Shown: positions 9,142-17,213, counted from the stretch's first letter. The stretch: DNA of 26,188 bases from Rubrobacteraceae bacterium (GCA_021156345.1 JAJNDJ010000002.1:1-26188); one strand, 5' to 3'. The notes: generated by a model from the sequence alone, not told the origin. Numbers and translations are program-made.

Positions 9142-9345
9142 GGGTCGCGTTACCCAATGCGAAGATTGTGGTTCTGGCAGGCAAGTCGGGCGTAGGGCTA
9201 ATAGACACGGGGATCCGCCGGCGTGGACCTTTGAGGAGGGCCTTGATGGGTAACGGTCTCCCAGGCACGCTTCGTGCCCCATCCTCGTTGTACGCCCAGG
9301 GTGCTAACTCACGCCGCGACTACAATTGTCTCAGGCGCAAGAGAG

Positions 9346-9360
9346 TGATGAGATAATTCG
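9346..9360 (+). promoter_or_regulatory. Candidate extended -10 promoter for the second GNAT gene
   Basis: TGAGATAAT at 9349–9357 combines the extended TGn element with a 5/6 match to TATAAT. A TTGTCT lies upstream but 20 bases away, too far for a good -35. It is about 70 bases before the chosen start at 9427. The remainder of 9142–9420 shows nothing recognisable. Confidence 0.35.
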
Positions 9361-9426
9361 TCGATCCAGGGTAAAGAGTGGCAGGGTCTGTGTTGCAGAG
9401 GACTTCGCGAGATTGGGGGTTTGGGA

Positions 9427-10044
9427 ATGAAAGAGCCGGCCAGAGAAGGGCTGTTGGTCGATGGGGCTGGTGCTCCGCTTGCTGAGGAGGACTCGGGTAG
9501 TGTGGAGCTGCTCGATGGTACGAGCGTCGCCTTCCATGCCATAGCGCCAGACAACGCCTCAGCCCTCCAGCGCTTCCACCACCGCCTGAGCCAGCGTTCG
9601 ATCTACCTGCGCTTCTTCGCCGCCAAGCCGGAGCTAAGCGACAGGGAAGCAGGTTACTTCACCAACCTTGATGGGATGAACCGCTTTGCTCTTGTGGCAG
9701 TCGATCCCGAGCGTCCCGAAGAGATCATCGGCGTGGTGAGCTTCGATCGGGAGGGGACGACCGAGCGGGCAGAATACGCGGCGGAGGTGGAGGACAGGTG
9801 GCAGGGGAGAGGGCTTGGGCTGGCTCTGACCAGACGCCTGATAGAGGCAGCCCTGAAGAGGGGCGTCAGTACTTTCACGGGGATCGTCCTCCCCGAGAAC
9901 ACCAGGATGCTTCACTTGCTGAGGGATCTCGGACTGCCCGAGAGGTTGCGCTACGAGGACGGCACCGACTACGTCGAGATTGACCTCTCACCGCCGCAAA
10001 ACACTTCTGATCGTACGGCAAGGGCCAGGGGGCCCCAGGGCTGA
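9427..10044 (+). CDS. GNAT family N-acetyltransferase, Pat-like domain
   Basis: A 205-residue protein. The start at ATG 9427 has GGGGG seven bases upstream, whereas TTG 9421 would be too close to it. After a ~25-residue acidic leader, the domain begins at LLDGTSVAFHAIAPDNASAL and shows RFHHRLSQRSIYLRFFAAKP, a stretch characteristic of the acetyltransferase domain of bacterial protein acetyltransferases (Pat) and their stand-alone relatives. The acetyl-CoA loop appears as RWQGRGLGLAL near residue 125 and PENTRMLHLLRDLG follows. It has no cAMP-binding or acyl-CoA synthetase domain. A role in protein lysine acetylation is possible but is inference. Confidence 0.82.
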   Translation: MKEPAREGLLVDGAGAPLAEEDSGSVELLDGTSVAFHAIAPDNASALQRFHHRLSQRSIYLRFFAAKPELSDREAGYFTNLDGMNRFALVAVDPERPEEIIGVVSFDREGTTERAEYAAEVEDRWQGRGLGLALTRRLIEAALKRGVSTFTGIVLPENTRMLHLLRDLGLPERLRYEDGTDYVEIDLSPPQNTSDRTARARGPQG

Positions 10045-10228
10045 GGGCCTCACCTCCGAAGAGCACAGGGGGAGTATGGGCGGAGATCCCAAAACCCCTA
10101 GGGACGCGGTCCTCGACCCCGAGGCGAACACTGTCGCTGCCGACATTGGCGCAACTCAGCGACCGATGGCAGTACAATGGTTGCATGGGGCGCCTGTTGA
10201 GGGAGAGTGAGGTGACTAGACCGGTCAG

Positions 10229-12040
10229 ATGAACCGGCTGCCGGATATGGGGACGCCGCGCTGCGAGGTACTCTCCTCCCCGAAGCAGGTGCGCGAGGTG
10301 CTAGAGACGTCCGAGCACGCAGAACGAGTAGCCCTTGAAGTCCAGACCGAAGGGCCAGGGGCGGTCGGGGCTACCCTCGCTGGCGTTTCGCTCTGCTTCG
10401 AGCCCGGCGCCGCCTACCAAGCGCCACTAGGTCTCAAAGACACGAACAGCGATGCGATTCTGCAGGAGCTTCGTCCGCTATTAGGCGCCGACGGCCCGCC
10501 AAAAGTGATGCATGACGCCAAGACTGGACTCATAGTGCTCGCGCAGCGTGCTGTTGACGCAGGTACGCCCGCCTTCGACACCCTGCTTGCGGCTTTCCTG
10601 CTCGATGGGAAGGCGCACGGTCTCGAGGACCTGATCGCCGAAAGGCTCGGTTTGTCGACCCGGGGACGGGTGGCGAAAGGAAGTGAGGAGAGGACACGAA
10701 ACTTCTGCGCTCGGGCCGATGCCGTACTGCGCCTCGGCGCGATCTTGGAGGCGGAGCTAGAGGAGCGGGGGCAGCTCTGGTACCTGCGCGAGCTCGAGTT
10801 GCAGCTCGTTCCCGTCCTCGCCGACATGGAACTGGCGGGTGTCGCCGTCGATGCCGCCGCGCTCGAGGAGATATCGCACCGTCTGGCGGAGAAGCTGCAA
10901 GATCTCGAGAGGGAGATGGCTGAGGCGGTCGGGCACGAGGTCCACCCGAGGTCGCCGCGGCGTCTCGGAGAGCTTCTGTATGAGGAATTGGGCCTGGAGG
11001 GGAGCAGGAAAACCTCCTCCGGGCGCTACTCGACGGACGCGCTCACGCTCGAGGCGCTCGCCGGTCAGCATCCGGTCGTCGAGAAGATAGCAGAGCACCG
11101 GCGCCTCAGCAGACTCAAGGACGCCTACGCCGACACGCTCCCTGGTCTCATAGACCCGCAGACGGGACGCGTGCACACGAGCTTCAGCCAGGTCTCGGCG
11201 AGCAGCGGGCGTCTCGTCTCGAGGGAACCTAACCTTCAGAACATCCCTGTGCGCACCGCGCTGGGGCGTGAGATTCGCAAAGCTTTCGTGGCCGACGGCT
11301 CGGGGTTCGGAATAGGCGAGCCGACCGCGCTGCTTAGTGCGGACTACTCTCAGATAGAACTTCGGGTGCTGGCGCACGTGACCGGGGAGCGGGCGCTGCG
11401 TGAGGCATTCCAGAAAGGCGATGACGTCCACACCCTCGCCGCCGCCCGCCTCTACGGTGTGCCGCCAGAAGAGGTCAGCGCCGAGATGCGCCGGGTAGGC
11501 AAGATCCTCAACTACGGCGTAATCTACGGGATGACCGGCTACAGGCTCGCGCTCGAGGCGGGCATCGATCGCAAGGAGGCGACCCGGTTCGTCAAGCGTC
11601 ACGGGGAGCAGTACCCCGCCGTGCGGGCCTACGTCGAGCGGACTCTGCGCGAAGCGGAGGAGAAGGGCTACGTAGAGACCCCCATGGGGAGGCGCAGGTA
11701 CCTGCCCGACCTCGGCTCCAAGAACAGGCAGCGACGGGAGGGCGCGCGGCGTGCGGCAGAGAACATGCCGAACCAGGGCATGGTCGCGGAGATCATCAAG
11801 CTGGCGATGATCAGGGTGCATGAGCGGCTGCGAGAAGAGGGCATGGCGTCGCGCATGCTGCTGCAGGTCCATGACGAGCTCCTGCTGGAGGTCCCCGAAG
11901 GGGAGTTGGCCGAGGTGGCTGGGTTGGTGGTGCGCGAGATGAGGAACGCGGTGGAGCTCTCCGTGCCATTGGAGGTCGAGGTCAAGATAGGGCGCTCGTG
12001 GGGGGAGATGCGACGGCTCGGGGGCGCCCTGGTTGAGTAG
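10229..12040 (+). CDS. polA: DNA polymerase I (family A), stand-alone form without 5' nuclease domain
   Basis: A 603-residue family A polymerase, the size of a Klenow fragment and not of full Pol I (about 850–930). There is no FEN-type 5' nuclease domain. Residues 12–180 form a degenerate 3'-5' exonuclease-like domain: the DxE of Exo I reads ALEVQTEG and Exo II reads HDAKTGLI, so proofreading is probably lost. The polymerase motifs are intact: motif A with Asp372 (LLSADYSQIELR), the O-helix with Lys425 and Tyr429 (RRVGKILNYGVIYG), and motif C with His548-Asp549-Glu550 (QVHDELLLEV). No Shine-Dalgarno precedes ATG 10229. TACAAT at 10173–10178 could be a -10, but I see no matching -35. A separate 5' nuclease is expected elsewhere if this is the replicative Pol I. 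Confidence 0.92.
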   Translation: MNRLPDMGTPRCEVLSSPKQVREVLETSEHAERVALEVQTEGPGAVGATLAGVSLCFEPGAAYQAPLGLKDTNSDAILQELRPLLGADGPPKVMHDAKTGLIVLAQRAVDAGTPAFDTLLAAFLLDGKAHGLEDLIAERLGLSTRGRVAKGSEERTRNFCARADAVLRLGAILEAELEERGQLWYLRELELQLVPVLADMELAGVAVDAAALEEISHRLAEKLQDLEREMAEAVGHEVHPRSPRRLGELLYEELGLEGSRKTSSGRYSTDALTLEALAGQHPVVEKIAEHRRLSRLKDAYADTLPGLIDPQTGRVHTSFSQVSASSGRLVSREPNLQNIPVRTALGREIRKAFVADGSGFGIGEPTALLSADYSQIELRVLAHVTGERALREAFQKGDDVHTLAAARLYGVPPEEVSAEMRRVGKILNYGVIYGMTGYRLALEAGIDRKEATRFVKRHGEQYPAVRAYVERTLREAEEKGYVETPMGRRRYLPDLGSKNRQRREGARRAAENMPNQGMVAEIIKLAMIRVHERLREEGMASRMLLQVHDELLLEVPEGELAEVAGLVVREMRNAVELSVPLEVEVKIGRSWGEMRRLGGALVE

Positions 12041-12056
12041 CGACGCGCCACCACGC

Positions 12057-12416
12057 TTACGGCGTCGCCCGCGCCCCCTGCTGGTTGTATAACTCGACGA
12101 TCTCGGCGACCGTGGTGGCGTCTTCGGGCATCTTGTCGCCTTGGCGGAAACCAACGAGACGCAGGAACCGCAGAGCGTAGCCCTGACCCCCTTCGTCCGC
12201 TCCCGTTGGGTGCACGGGCGAGCGGGTGATCTCGTCGGCGAGCACCTCGATGACCACCTGCGGATCCACCCACACGCTAGGCTCTATGTTGCTCTCGACT
12301 CGCGCGGGCTTCCGCTCACTGACGTACGGTTCGCAGCGCTCTCTCACCTCGCGCCACTGGAGGTCGCTCAGTCCGGTACCGATTTTGGTGACGGTCGGGA
12401 AGACGTCGCAAGCAGT
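12057..12416 (-). pseudogene. C-terminal remnant of an ATP-dependent DNA ligase
   Basis: Read on the minus strand, the frame opens after TAA 12417–12419 and ends at TAA 12057–12059. Its ~119 codons contain FPTVTKIGTGLSD, RCEPYVSERKPARV, PQVVIEVLADEITRSPVH, then GYALRFLRLVGFRQGDKMPE and DATTVAEIVELY. This is the end of the OB-fold domain and tail of archaeal/eukaryotic-type ATP-dependent DNA ligases, normally 500–600 residues. The adenylation domain with the lysine nucleophile is absent, so it cannot be an active ligase. A GTG at 12347 could start a 96-residue product, but it has no clear ribosome-binding site. Note the tail-to-tail arrangement with polA. Confidence 0.75.
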
Positions 12417-12508
12417 TTACAGCGGTTTACAGCAGCATTGAGCCAGAGAGTTCACTAGTGCCTTCTAGCCCACTATAGGTAGCGGTATCTGTCTCTATCC
12501 TTTGAGGT

Positions 12509-12703
12509 TCAGTCAGCGGTCTCTCTTTCTCGGATCTCGATCTTTGGCTCGACCACAACGTCGGTACTGAGCGAGTTGGCTATGTAGCATTGCTCGTGGG
12601 CCATCTCGGTGAATCTCAAGACGCGCTCCTCTTTCACGCCGGGACCGATCACTATGCGCGGCCTCGTTCGGAGCCTCCAGTAACCTCGCACGCGGTGCCT
12701 CCA
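12509..12703 (-). pseudogene. C-terminal remnant of an OsmC-family peroxiredoxin-like protein
   Basis: On the minus strand the frame runs from just after TAA 12704–12706 to TGA 12509–12511, about 64 codons. PRIVIGPGVKEERVL followed by MAHEQCYIANSLSTDVVVEP is the C-terminal part of OsmC/Ohr-like proteins, and the cysteine in HEQCYIANS is one of the two reactive cysteines of the family. A full protein has about 140–150 residues, so the N-terminal half, including the other cysteine, is missing. GTG 12691 is the only early start candidate. It lies directly behind the ligase tail, in the same direction. Confidence 0.65.
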
Positions 12704-12777
12704 TTAAGTAAACTAGGATCAGTGCCATCTAGGCTTGGGCCTATCCAGGAGCCACAGGGCGAAAGGCATACGTCGCG

Positions 12778-13926
12778 TTGGAAGGTAGCAAGAACGGACC
12801 GGGCAAAGGGGATCCAACGGCAGTATCCCGCGGAGAGATGAGGGATCCAGAGCCCGCGGCCAATACCCCCAAAGGCTCGCCGAACCCGGAAAAGACACCA
12901 GAACCTTCCAGCCCGGAGCCCTCCGAGGGCCACGCGGACCAGGAGAGCACGACACCCGAGCAGGAGGCCAGGCGGGAGTCCGAGGAGCGCATAAGGGGAC
13001 TGCTGGAAGCGTACCAGCAGACGCTGAACACGGTCGAGGATCTCCCCACGGTGGTCTGGGTACCCTGGGATCGCAAGGGACCGGGACGCTACTTCAAGGT
13101 CCCGTATCTGAGGTTGTTTCTCAAGGACTTCGTCGTGTACCACATTGGTAGGAGCCTGGATACCCTCAACCGCCGGTTCCTCGCGACTGCTGCGCTCTCC
13201 AGCGACCACGACGCCAACTGGTCGACCCGCGAGGCCGTGAAACTCTACCTTCAGTCGTTGCCAAAGCCGCCTTATGGGATCCTCCTCTTCACGGCGGTGC
13301 TCGCGGCGTTGGTGATAGCGCTCCCCCTGCAGGGCTTCGGGAACGTGTTCTACGTGCTCGACCTGGTCGGGGCGATGATGAGGTTCAACGTGGGCTACGT
13401 GGGCAGAGCATTGGAAGGGAATGAACTCGGCCCCACGGTGCGTTCCCTGCTCGTTCTTCTGGTCGGGTTGATCGCGGTGGGAGGCCTGCTGACCTCTCCG
13501 TTTGGCTTGAAGCGCATACTCTTCAACCTGCATCCGTGGACCAAAGAGCGTCTCGACTCGACGGCGGCCAGGAGCCACGGCTATAGGGTCGAAGGACTCT
13601 ATGCCCTGGAAGACAGCATCTTCAGCGAAGCCGGCATCCGGCGTCCAAAGGAGGGGAGATGGGACCTGGTGTTTCAAACGTTTTTGCTCCTGCTCCTGCT
13701 CGTAGTCGGGCTCTGCCTGGCGGGTCTGACCCTGGTTATCTTCATGGCGTGGAACGTGCATCTGAACTTTGAAACTGGAGCGCCCGCGGATGTCCACTTT
13801 ACATTGCCGAAAGTGCACTGGGGTTACTTTGCTCTGTTCACCGGGTTTGTGTTCGCTGCGTTCGTTCTCCTCCTCAGACGACTCCTCACAGCTTGGAAGA
13901 ACCGAGGCCGGAACGCGATCGGCTGA
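12778..13926 (+). CDS. Membrane protein with four predicted helices, unrecognised
   Basis: TTG 12778 (GAAAGG 11 bases upstream) gives 382 residues; ATG 12838 gives 362 but has its only purine-rich site directly abutting. The N-terminal ~65 residues are rich in Pro, Glu and Ser and likely disordered. A soluble stretch follows with VVWVPWDRKGPGRYFKVPYL. Four hydrophobic segments lie near residues 167–187, 221–240, 298–327 and 348–370, and the C-terminus is basic (RRLLTAWKNRGRN). A soluble block between helices 2 and 3 carries HPWTKERLDS and SHGYRVEGLYALEDSIF. I do not recognise the family and assign no function. It is intact while the minus-strand genes on both sides are remnants. Confidence 0.7.
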   Translation: MEGSKNGPGKGDPTAVSRGEMRDPEPAANTPKGSPNPEKTPEPSSPEPSEGHADQESTTPEQEARRESEERIRGLLEAYQQTLNTVEDLPTVVWVPWDRKGPGRYFKVPYLRLFLKDFVVYHIGRSLDTLNRRFLATAALSSDHDANWSTREAVKLYLQSLPKPPYGILLFTAVLAALVIALPLQGFGNVFYVLDLVGAMMRFNVGYVGRALEGNELGPTVRSLLVLLVGLIAVGGLLTSPFGLKRILFNLHPWTKERLDSTAARSHGYRVEGLYALEDSIFSEAGIRRPKEGRWDLVFQTFLLLLLLVVGLCLAGLTLVIFMAWNVHLNFETGAPADVHFTLPKVHWGYFALFTGFVFAAFVLLLRRLLTAWKNRGRNAIG

Positions 13927-13928
13927 AG

Positions 13929-14060
13929 CCCGAGGACCTTCCTGCGCAGGCGAATGAACTAAGGCGAGATGTCGACAAGCTCGACCACCCCTATGTATTC
14001 GAGGGCGTCTTCCAGGGTCATCTTGCGCAACGGCGCGAGGTTGCGGGTGTCCTCGGCGCA
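13929..14060 (-). pseudogene. typA: C-terminal remnant of the GTPase TypA/BipA, with an in-frame stop
   Basis: On the minus strand the frame reads NLAPLRKMTLEDALEYIGVV, then ELVDISP, a TAG stop at 13959–13961, and continues in the same frame as FIRLRRKVL. TypA/BipA proteins end with a stretch like PPRKLTLEEALEFI…DELVEVTPKSIRLRK, so the stop replaces the residue after the Pro of the last motif. Only about 40 codons of a ~610-residue protein are recognisable. Upstream the frame meets another stop at 14085–14087. The remnant lies just past the end of the convergent membrane protein gene. Confidence 0.6.
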
Positions 14061-14228
14061 AAAGTTCCGAGAAACGCAAAGTGTTCACGATCGGGGTGGT
14101 GGCTTCACCCGTTCGACGGCAGTGTCACGAAGATAGGAGTGTGACGTTGATGCCATTCTGACACCACCGCGAACGCAACACGTGCAACGTACAGCAAGCC
14201 CCAGAAAAGAATACGGCTTGGATATGCG

Positions 14229-14275
14229 GGATCTGCAAAGCTTTGCAAATCCCTGCAACGCATGAGTTATAACTC
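14229..14275. promoter_or_regulatory. Two adjacent palindromes, operator-like
   Basis: GGATCTGCAAAG (14229–14240) abuts CTTTGCAAATCC (14241–14252), a 24-bp palindrome with one mismatched pair. Twelve bases later comes a perfect 12-bp palindrome, GAGTTATAACTC (14264–14275). The stretch 14090–14419 has no gene and is more AT-rich than its surroundings. The sites could bind a dimeric regulator of the CYTH–CHAD gene, 145 bases downstream. No good promoter boxes are visible nearby. The rest of 14090–14419 shows nothing else. Confidence 0.4.
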
Positions 14276-14419
14276 GCATAGTGACCCCGTAGATAGAGAA
14301 GCCGGCCCAATCAACTGCTGGGCGAAAGTCGTAGAGCGGGATGAGGATGCCCACACTACCCGTCGATGTTAAACTCACCCGGCTGCGAGCGTAATAGATG
14401 AGAGGTCATCACCAGATCT

Positions 14420-15949
14420 ATGCAACACCTGACACGAGATCACCAAGAGGTCGAATGGCACTTCGACGCCCTCGACGTGCGTCCCGTAGGGCGGTGGCTG
14501 GAAAACGGAGTAGGGGAAGACCCGGCGATAGTTCCTGGCGAGACGCGCGAGATCTCGGACACTTATCTCGACACCGAGGACTGGCGAATCTACCAAGCCG
14601 GCTACGCCCTGCGGATCCGGCGCGTGGAAGGCGAGAACAAGGTGGAAGCCACGATGAAGCTGCTGGCTTCGGAAGGCGACGCCCCGGGGCTTCGTAGCCG
14701 TCGCGAGATCTCCGAGCTGCTAGATAACCCGGACCCTGAAGCTTTCGATGATGACTCCGGCCCGGTCGGGAAGAGGATCGGGGCCCTTGTCGGGCCGAAA
14801 AAGCTGCGTACTCTCTTCGGGATACAGACCCACCGGAACACTTTCGGCCTCATCCTGGAAGGCTCGGAGGTGGGGGAGGTGGCCCTCGACGAGACAAACA
14901 TACCGCTAGAGAACGATGCCGCTTGCCGACTCTCGCCCGCCTCCGCTTCCAAATATGAAGCAGGACTCTTCGCACGGGGCCTCGCACCGCCTGGACCTCC
15001 CCAGTTCGGACCTACGGGCGTGGATGACTCGCTCACTGCCGGAGAGCTGGCGTTCCGGGTTTTGCGAGAGCAGTTCGCGGTCTTTCTGGCCCACGAGCCA
15101 GGCACGCGGATCGGGGAGGATCCGGAGGAGTTGCACGACATGCGGGTTGCGGCCCGCCGGATGCGGGCCGCAATGAAGATCTTCGAGATGCCGCTACCGG
15201 TTAGGGCCCAGAGGTTCCGAAACGAGTTCAAGTGGATCGCCGGAGCCCTTGGTGAGGTGCGCGACCTCGATGTACAGCTCGCACGACTGGACAGCTGGAT
15301 CTCTTCCGCCTCCTCCGGGGACAAGGAGCCGCTCGAATCGCTCCGCGCCGTGTTCCAAGAGCGACGGAAGAAAGCCCGCAGATTGATGCTCCGAAGGCTC
15401 GACTCCCGCCGTTATGCCCGTCTTGTCGAGTCGTTCGGGGCGTTTCTGGAACGAGGGCCATCCCGTCGGGCGCAAGCCTCGCGACGACCAATACTAGCCG
15501 CCGCCCCTGACTTGGTCCGCAAACCGTATCGCAAGATGAGAAAACTCGGCGACCCACTCACCGAAGAGTCCTCCGGCGAGGAGTACCACGAGCTCCGCAA
15601 GAAAGGCAAGCGTCTGCGCTACGCTCTGGAGTTCCTCTCGGCTATCTACGGAGATCCCGCCAAGGATCTCATAAAGGCGCTCAAAGAGCTTCAAGACGTG
15701 CTCGGGGACCATCAAGACGCAGAGGTAGCCGTCGCCCATCTCAGGGAACTGGCGGCATCTAGAGGACGCAGTCCGAAGCTTTCGCCTGAGACGACCTTCG
15801 TGATGGGCGGCGTCGCGCACCGCTACGAGGTTCAGGCCAGGGAGTTGCGCGCTGCGTTTCCGGAGGCTTACAGCAGGGTCAGGGGTAAACGCTGGAAGAA
15901 GGTGAGGAGAACTATGGAGAAGGCTCGCCCGAAAGAGGAAACCCGATAA
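14420..15949 (+). CDS. CYTH and CHAD domain-containing protein
   Basis: A 509-residue two-domain protein. Residues ~8–195 form a CYTH (triphosphate tunnel) domain: EVEWHF at the start, YLDTEDWRIYQAGYALRIRR, then KVEATMKLL and RSRREISE. The hallmark ExExK reads ExExH here (Glu10, Glu12, His14). Residues ~205–495 form a CHAD domain, helical with conserved His and basic residues: ELHDMRVAARRMRAAMKIF, YHELRKKGKRLRYALEFLS and VLGDHQDAE. Family knowledge: CYTH enzymes act on inorganic triphosphate or thiamine triphosphate, and CHAD domains bind polyphosphate. This points to polyphosphate metabolism or storage granules. The ribosome-binding site (GAGAGG) is 13 bases away and weak. Confidence 0.88.
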   Translation: MQHLTRDHQEVEWHFDALDVRPVGRWLENGVGEDPAIVPGETREISDTYLDTEDWRIYQAGYALRIRRVEGENKVEATMKLLASEGDAPGLRSRREISELLDNPDPEAFDDDSGPVGKRIGALVGPKKLRTLFGIQTHRNTFGLILEGSEVGEVALDETNIPLENDAACRLSPASASKYEAGLFARGLAPPGPPQFGPTGVDDSLTAGELAFRVLREQFAVFLAHEPGTRIGEDPEELHDMRVAARRMRAAMKIFEMPLPVRAQRFRNEFKWIAGALGEVRDLDVQLARLDSWISSASSGDKEPLESLRAVFQERRKKARRLMLRRLDSRRYARLVESFGAFLERGPSRRAQASRRPILAAAPDLVRKPYRKMRKLGDPLTEESSGEEYHELRKKGKRLRYALEFLSAIYGDPAKDLIKALKELQDVLGDHQDAEVAVAHLRELAASRGRSPKLSPETTFVMGGVAHRYEVQARELRAAFPEAYSRVRGKRWKKVRRTMEKARPKEETR

Positions 15950-16121
15950 GGCCGAGCGGTGGATCTCTCCTTGGTCCAGCACACCGTAGCTAGTCTTTTA
16001 CGCCCGAACCCAGATAGGTCGAGAACTCTCCGGGATACACCGTCTCACTTCGCGGACGTTAGCGAGCAGTGATTCCAGGGTAAGAATACCCGGCGAGTGT
16101 CCGCGAGGAGGCACGGAAAGC

Positions 16122-16152
16122 GGGGCGCCGCGATAAGGGCAAACGGCGCCCC
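16122..16152 (-). terminator. Hairpin terminator for the sigma factor gene
   Basis: GGGGCGCCG (16122–16130) and CGGCGCCCC (16144–16152) form a perfect 9-bp GC stem with a 13-base loop, 33 bases beyond the stop of the minus-strand sigma gene. On the minus strand it is followed only by GCTTTCC, so the T-tract is weak. It could also serve the convergent CYTH–CHAD gene. The remainder of 15950–16121 shows nothing. Confidence 0.55.
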
Positions 16153-16184
16153 CTGATGGGGTCCTACGATGTGCCTACTCAATC

Positions 16185-17069
16185 CTAAGCGGCTGCGCCG
16201 ATGGCAGCACCGTATTCGCCGCCGGCGAGCATGCGCTCGGCCTCGCGCTGCACCTGCCTGACCCGCTCTCGTGATATCCCTAGCTCCGCGCTGAGTCGGG
16301 CGAGGGTCGCCGTCTCCTCATCACCCAAGCCATAGCGCTTGATGAGGATATAACGATGGCGCTCGGGCAGCTTTTCGACGGCTTCGGCGAGCCAGTCCAT
16401 CTCCATCTCCCCGATGATCGTGCCCGCAACCTCGGAGGCGCGCTCGTCCTCGATCAACTCGCCGATCTCCGTGGCGTCCGAGTCCGAGCCCAAAGGCTGG
16501 TTGAAACTAGTGGCGTCCGGCATGGCACCCTTTACGTCCCTAACCTGCTCTGTAGTCCAACCGAGGCGATTGGCGACCTCCTCGTCGGTGGGCTCGCGCT
16601 CCATCTCGGAGGAGAGCTCGTTGTAGGCGCGGGCCATCTTCCGGATCTTGTCTCCCATGTGCACGGGCACCCGTATGGTGCGGCCCTTGTCGGCCACGGC
16701 GCGCTGCACCGCCTGCCTCACCCACCAGGTAGCATACGTGGAAAATCTCCAGCCGCGGTCAGGATCGAACTTCTCGACGGCCTTCATCAGCCCGATATTC
16801 CCCTCCTGTATGAGATCCTCGAAGGGCAGCCCCATCCCGCGATACTTCTTGGCAACGCTTACAACGAGCCTGAGATTCTTCTCTATGAGCCTCTGCCTGG
16901 CCCCCTTGTCTCCGGCCTTGGCCCTCTTGGAAAGATCTATCTCCTCCTTGTGCGTGAGCAGCTTGCCCTTGTCGATGTGGGCGAAGTACCCTGGGATGAG
17001 ATCAGGGGTCTCGGATGGTCGCTCCAAAGCGCGCGTCGTCATAGTCTTGCTATTCGTCACCGTCTTCAC
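16185..17069 (-). CDS. RNA polymerase sigma-70 factor (RpoD/SigA-like)
   Basis: A sigma-70 factor of about 285–295 residues. Region 2 is textbook: [59 protein letters not shown] (core binding, -10 recognition and melting). Region 3 follows ([15 protein letters not shown]), then region 4 with [14 protein letters not shown] and the recognition helix in [18 protein letters not shown]. It lacks region 1.1, as in short primary or group 2 sigma factors. The frame extends to GTG 17144, but a near-consensus promoter covers that codon, so translation must begin later: GTG 17069 (weak GAGAAG 11 bases upstream) or ATG 17042. It is divergent from the HxlR-type regulator. Whether it is the main housekeeping factor cannot be settled here. 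Confidence 0.92.
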   Translation of the reverse strand: MKTVTNSKTMTTRALERPSETPDLIPGYFAHIDKGKLLTHKEEIDLSKRAKAGDKGARQRLIEKNLRLVVSVAKKYRGMGLPFEDLIQEGNIGLMKAVEKFDPDRGWRFSTYATWWVRQAVQRAVADKGRTIRVPVHMGDKIRKMARAYNELSSEMEREPTDEEVANRLGWTTEQVRDVKGAMPDATSFNQPLGSDSDATEIGELIEDERASEVAGTIIGEMEMDWLAEAVEKLPERHRYILIKRYGLGDEETATLARLSAELGISRERVRQVQREAERMLAGGEYGAAIGAAA

Positions 17070-17135
17070 AGGTATGTCAGCTTCTCTTTCCCTATAGATT
17101 TCACTGGCTTGTTCACTTGCATTGGACACAGCAGT

Positions 17136-17165
17136 AATATACACTATTCACTATATATTTGTCAA
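17136..17165 (-). promoter_or_regulatory. Near-consensus sigma-70 promoter of the sigma factor gene
   Basis: On the minus strand TTGACA (17165–17160) is followed after 18 bases by TATATT (17141–17136), a perfect -35 and a 5/6 -10, inside an AT-rich pocket of a GC-rich region. Transcription would begin near 17129, which rules out the GTG at 17144 as start codon. Confidence 0.75.
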
Positions 17166-17188
17166 GTACATACAGCAAAAAATAGTAA
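17159..17188 (+). promoter_or_regulatory. Possible divergent promoter for the HxlR-type gene
   Basis: TTGTCA (17159–17164, 5/6 match) overlaps the -35 of the opposite promoter, and TAGTAA (17183–17188) follows at 18-bp spacing. The -10 is poor. If real, the two promoters would compete for polymerase on the same 7 bases. Confidence 0.3.
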
Positions 17189-17213
17189 CTAGATCAAGAA
17201 GGACGGGCTGAAG

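Noticed and set aside
9980..10210. 76-codon plus-strand frame between the second GNAT gene and polA
   Set aside because: It has no ribosome-binding site and no recognisable sequence, and it overlaps the GNAT end out of frame.
10757..12154. 465-codon minus-strand frame opposite polA
   Set aside because: It lies antisense to conserved polymerase motifs and shows no family features; typical GC-rich shadow.
12405..12435. Tandem GTTTACAGC copies
   Set aside because: There are only two short copies at the broken end of the ligase remnant; nothing supports an iteron or CRISPR-like element.
12652..14088. 478-codon minus-strand frame opposite the membrane protein
   Set aside because: Composition is low-complexity and basic. 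The plus frame has clear helices and the minus strand carries the OsmC and TypA remnants in other frames.
16356..17192. 278-codon plus-strand frame opposite the sigma factor
   Set aside because: It is antisense to the conserved sigma regions 2–4 and crosses the minus-strand promoter.
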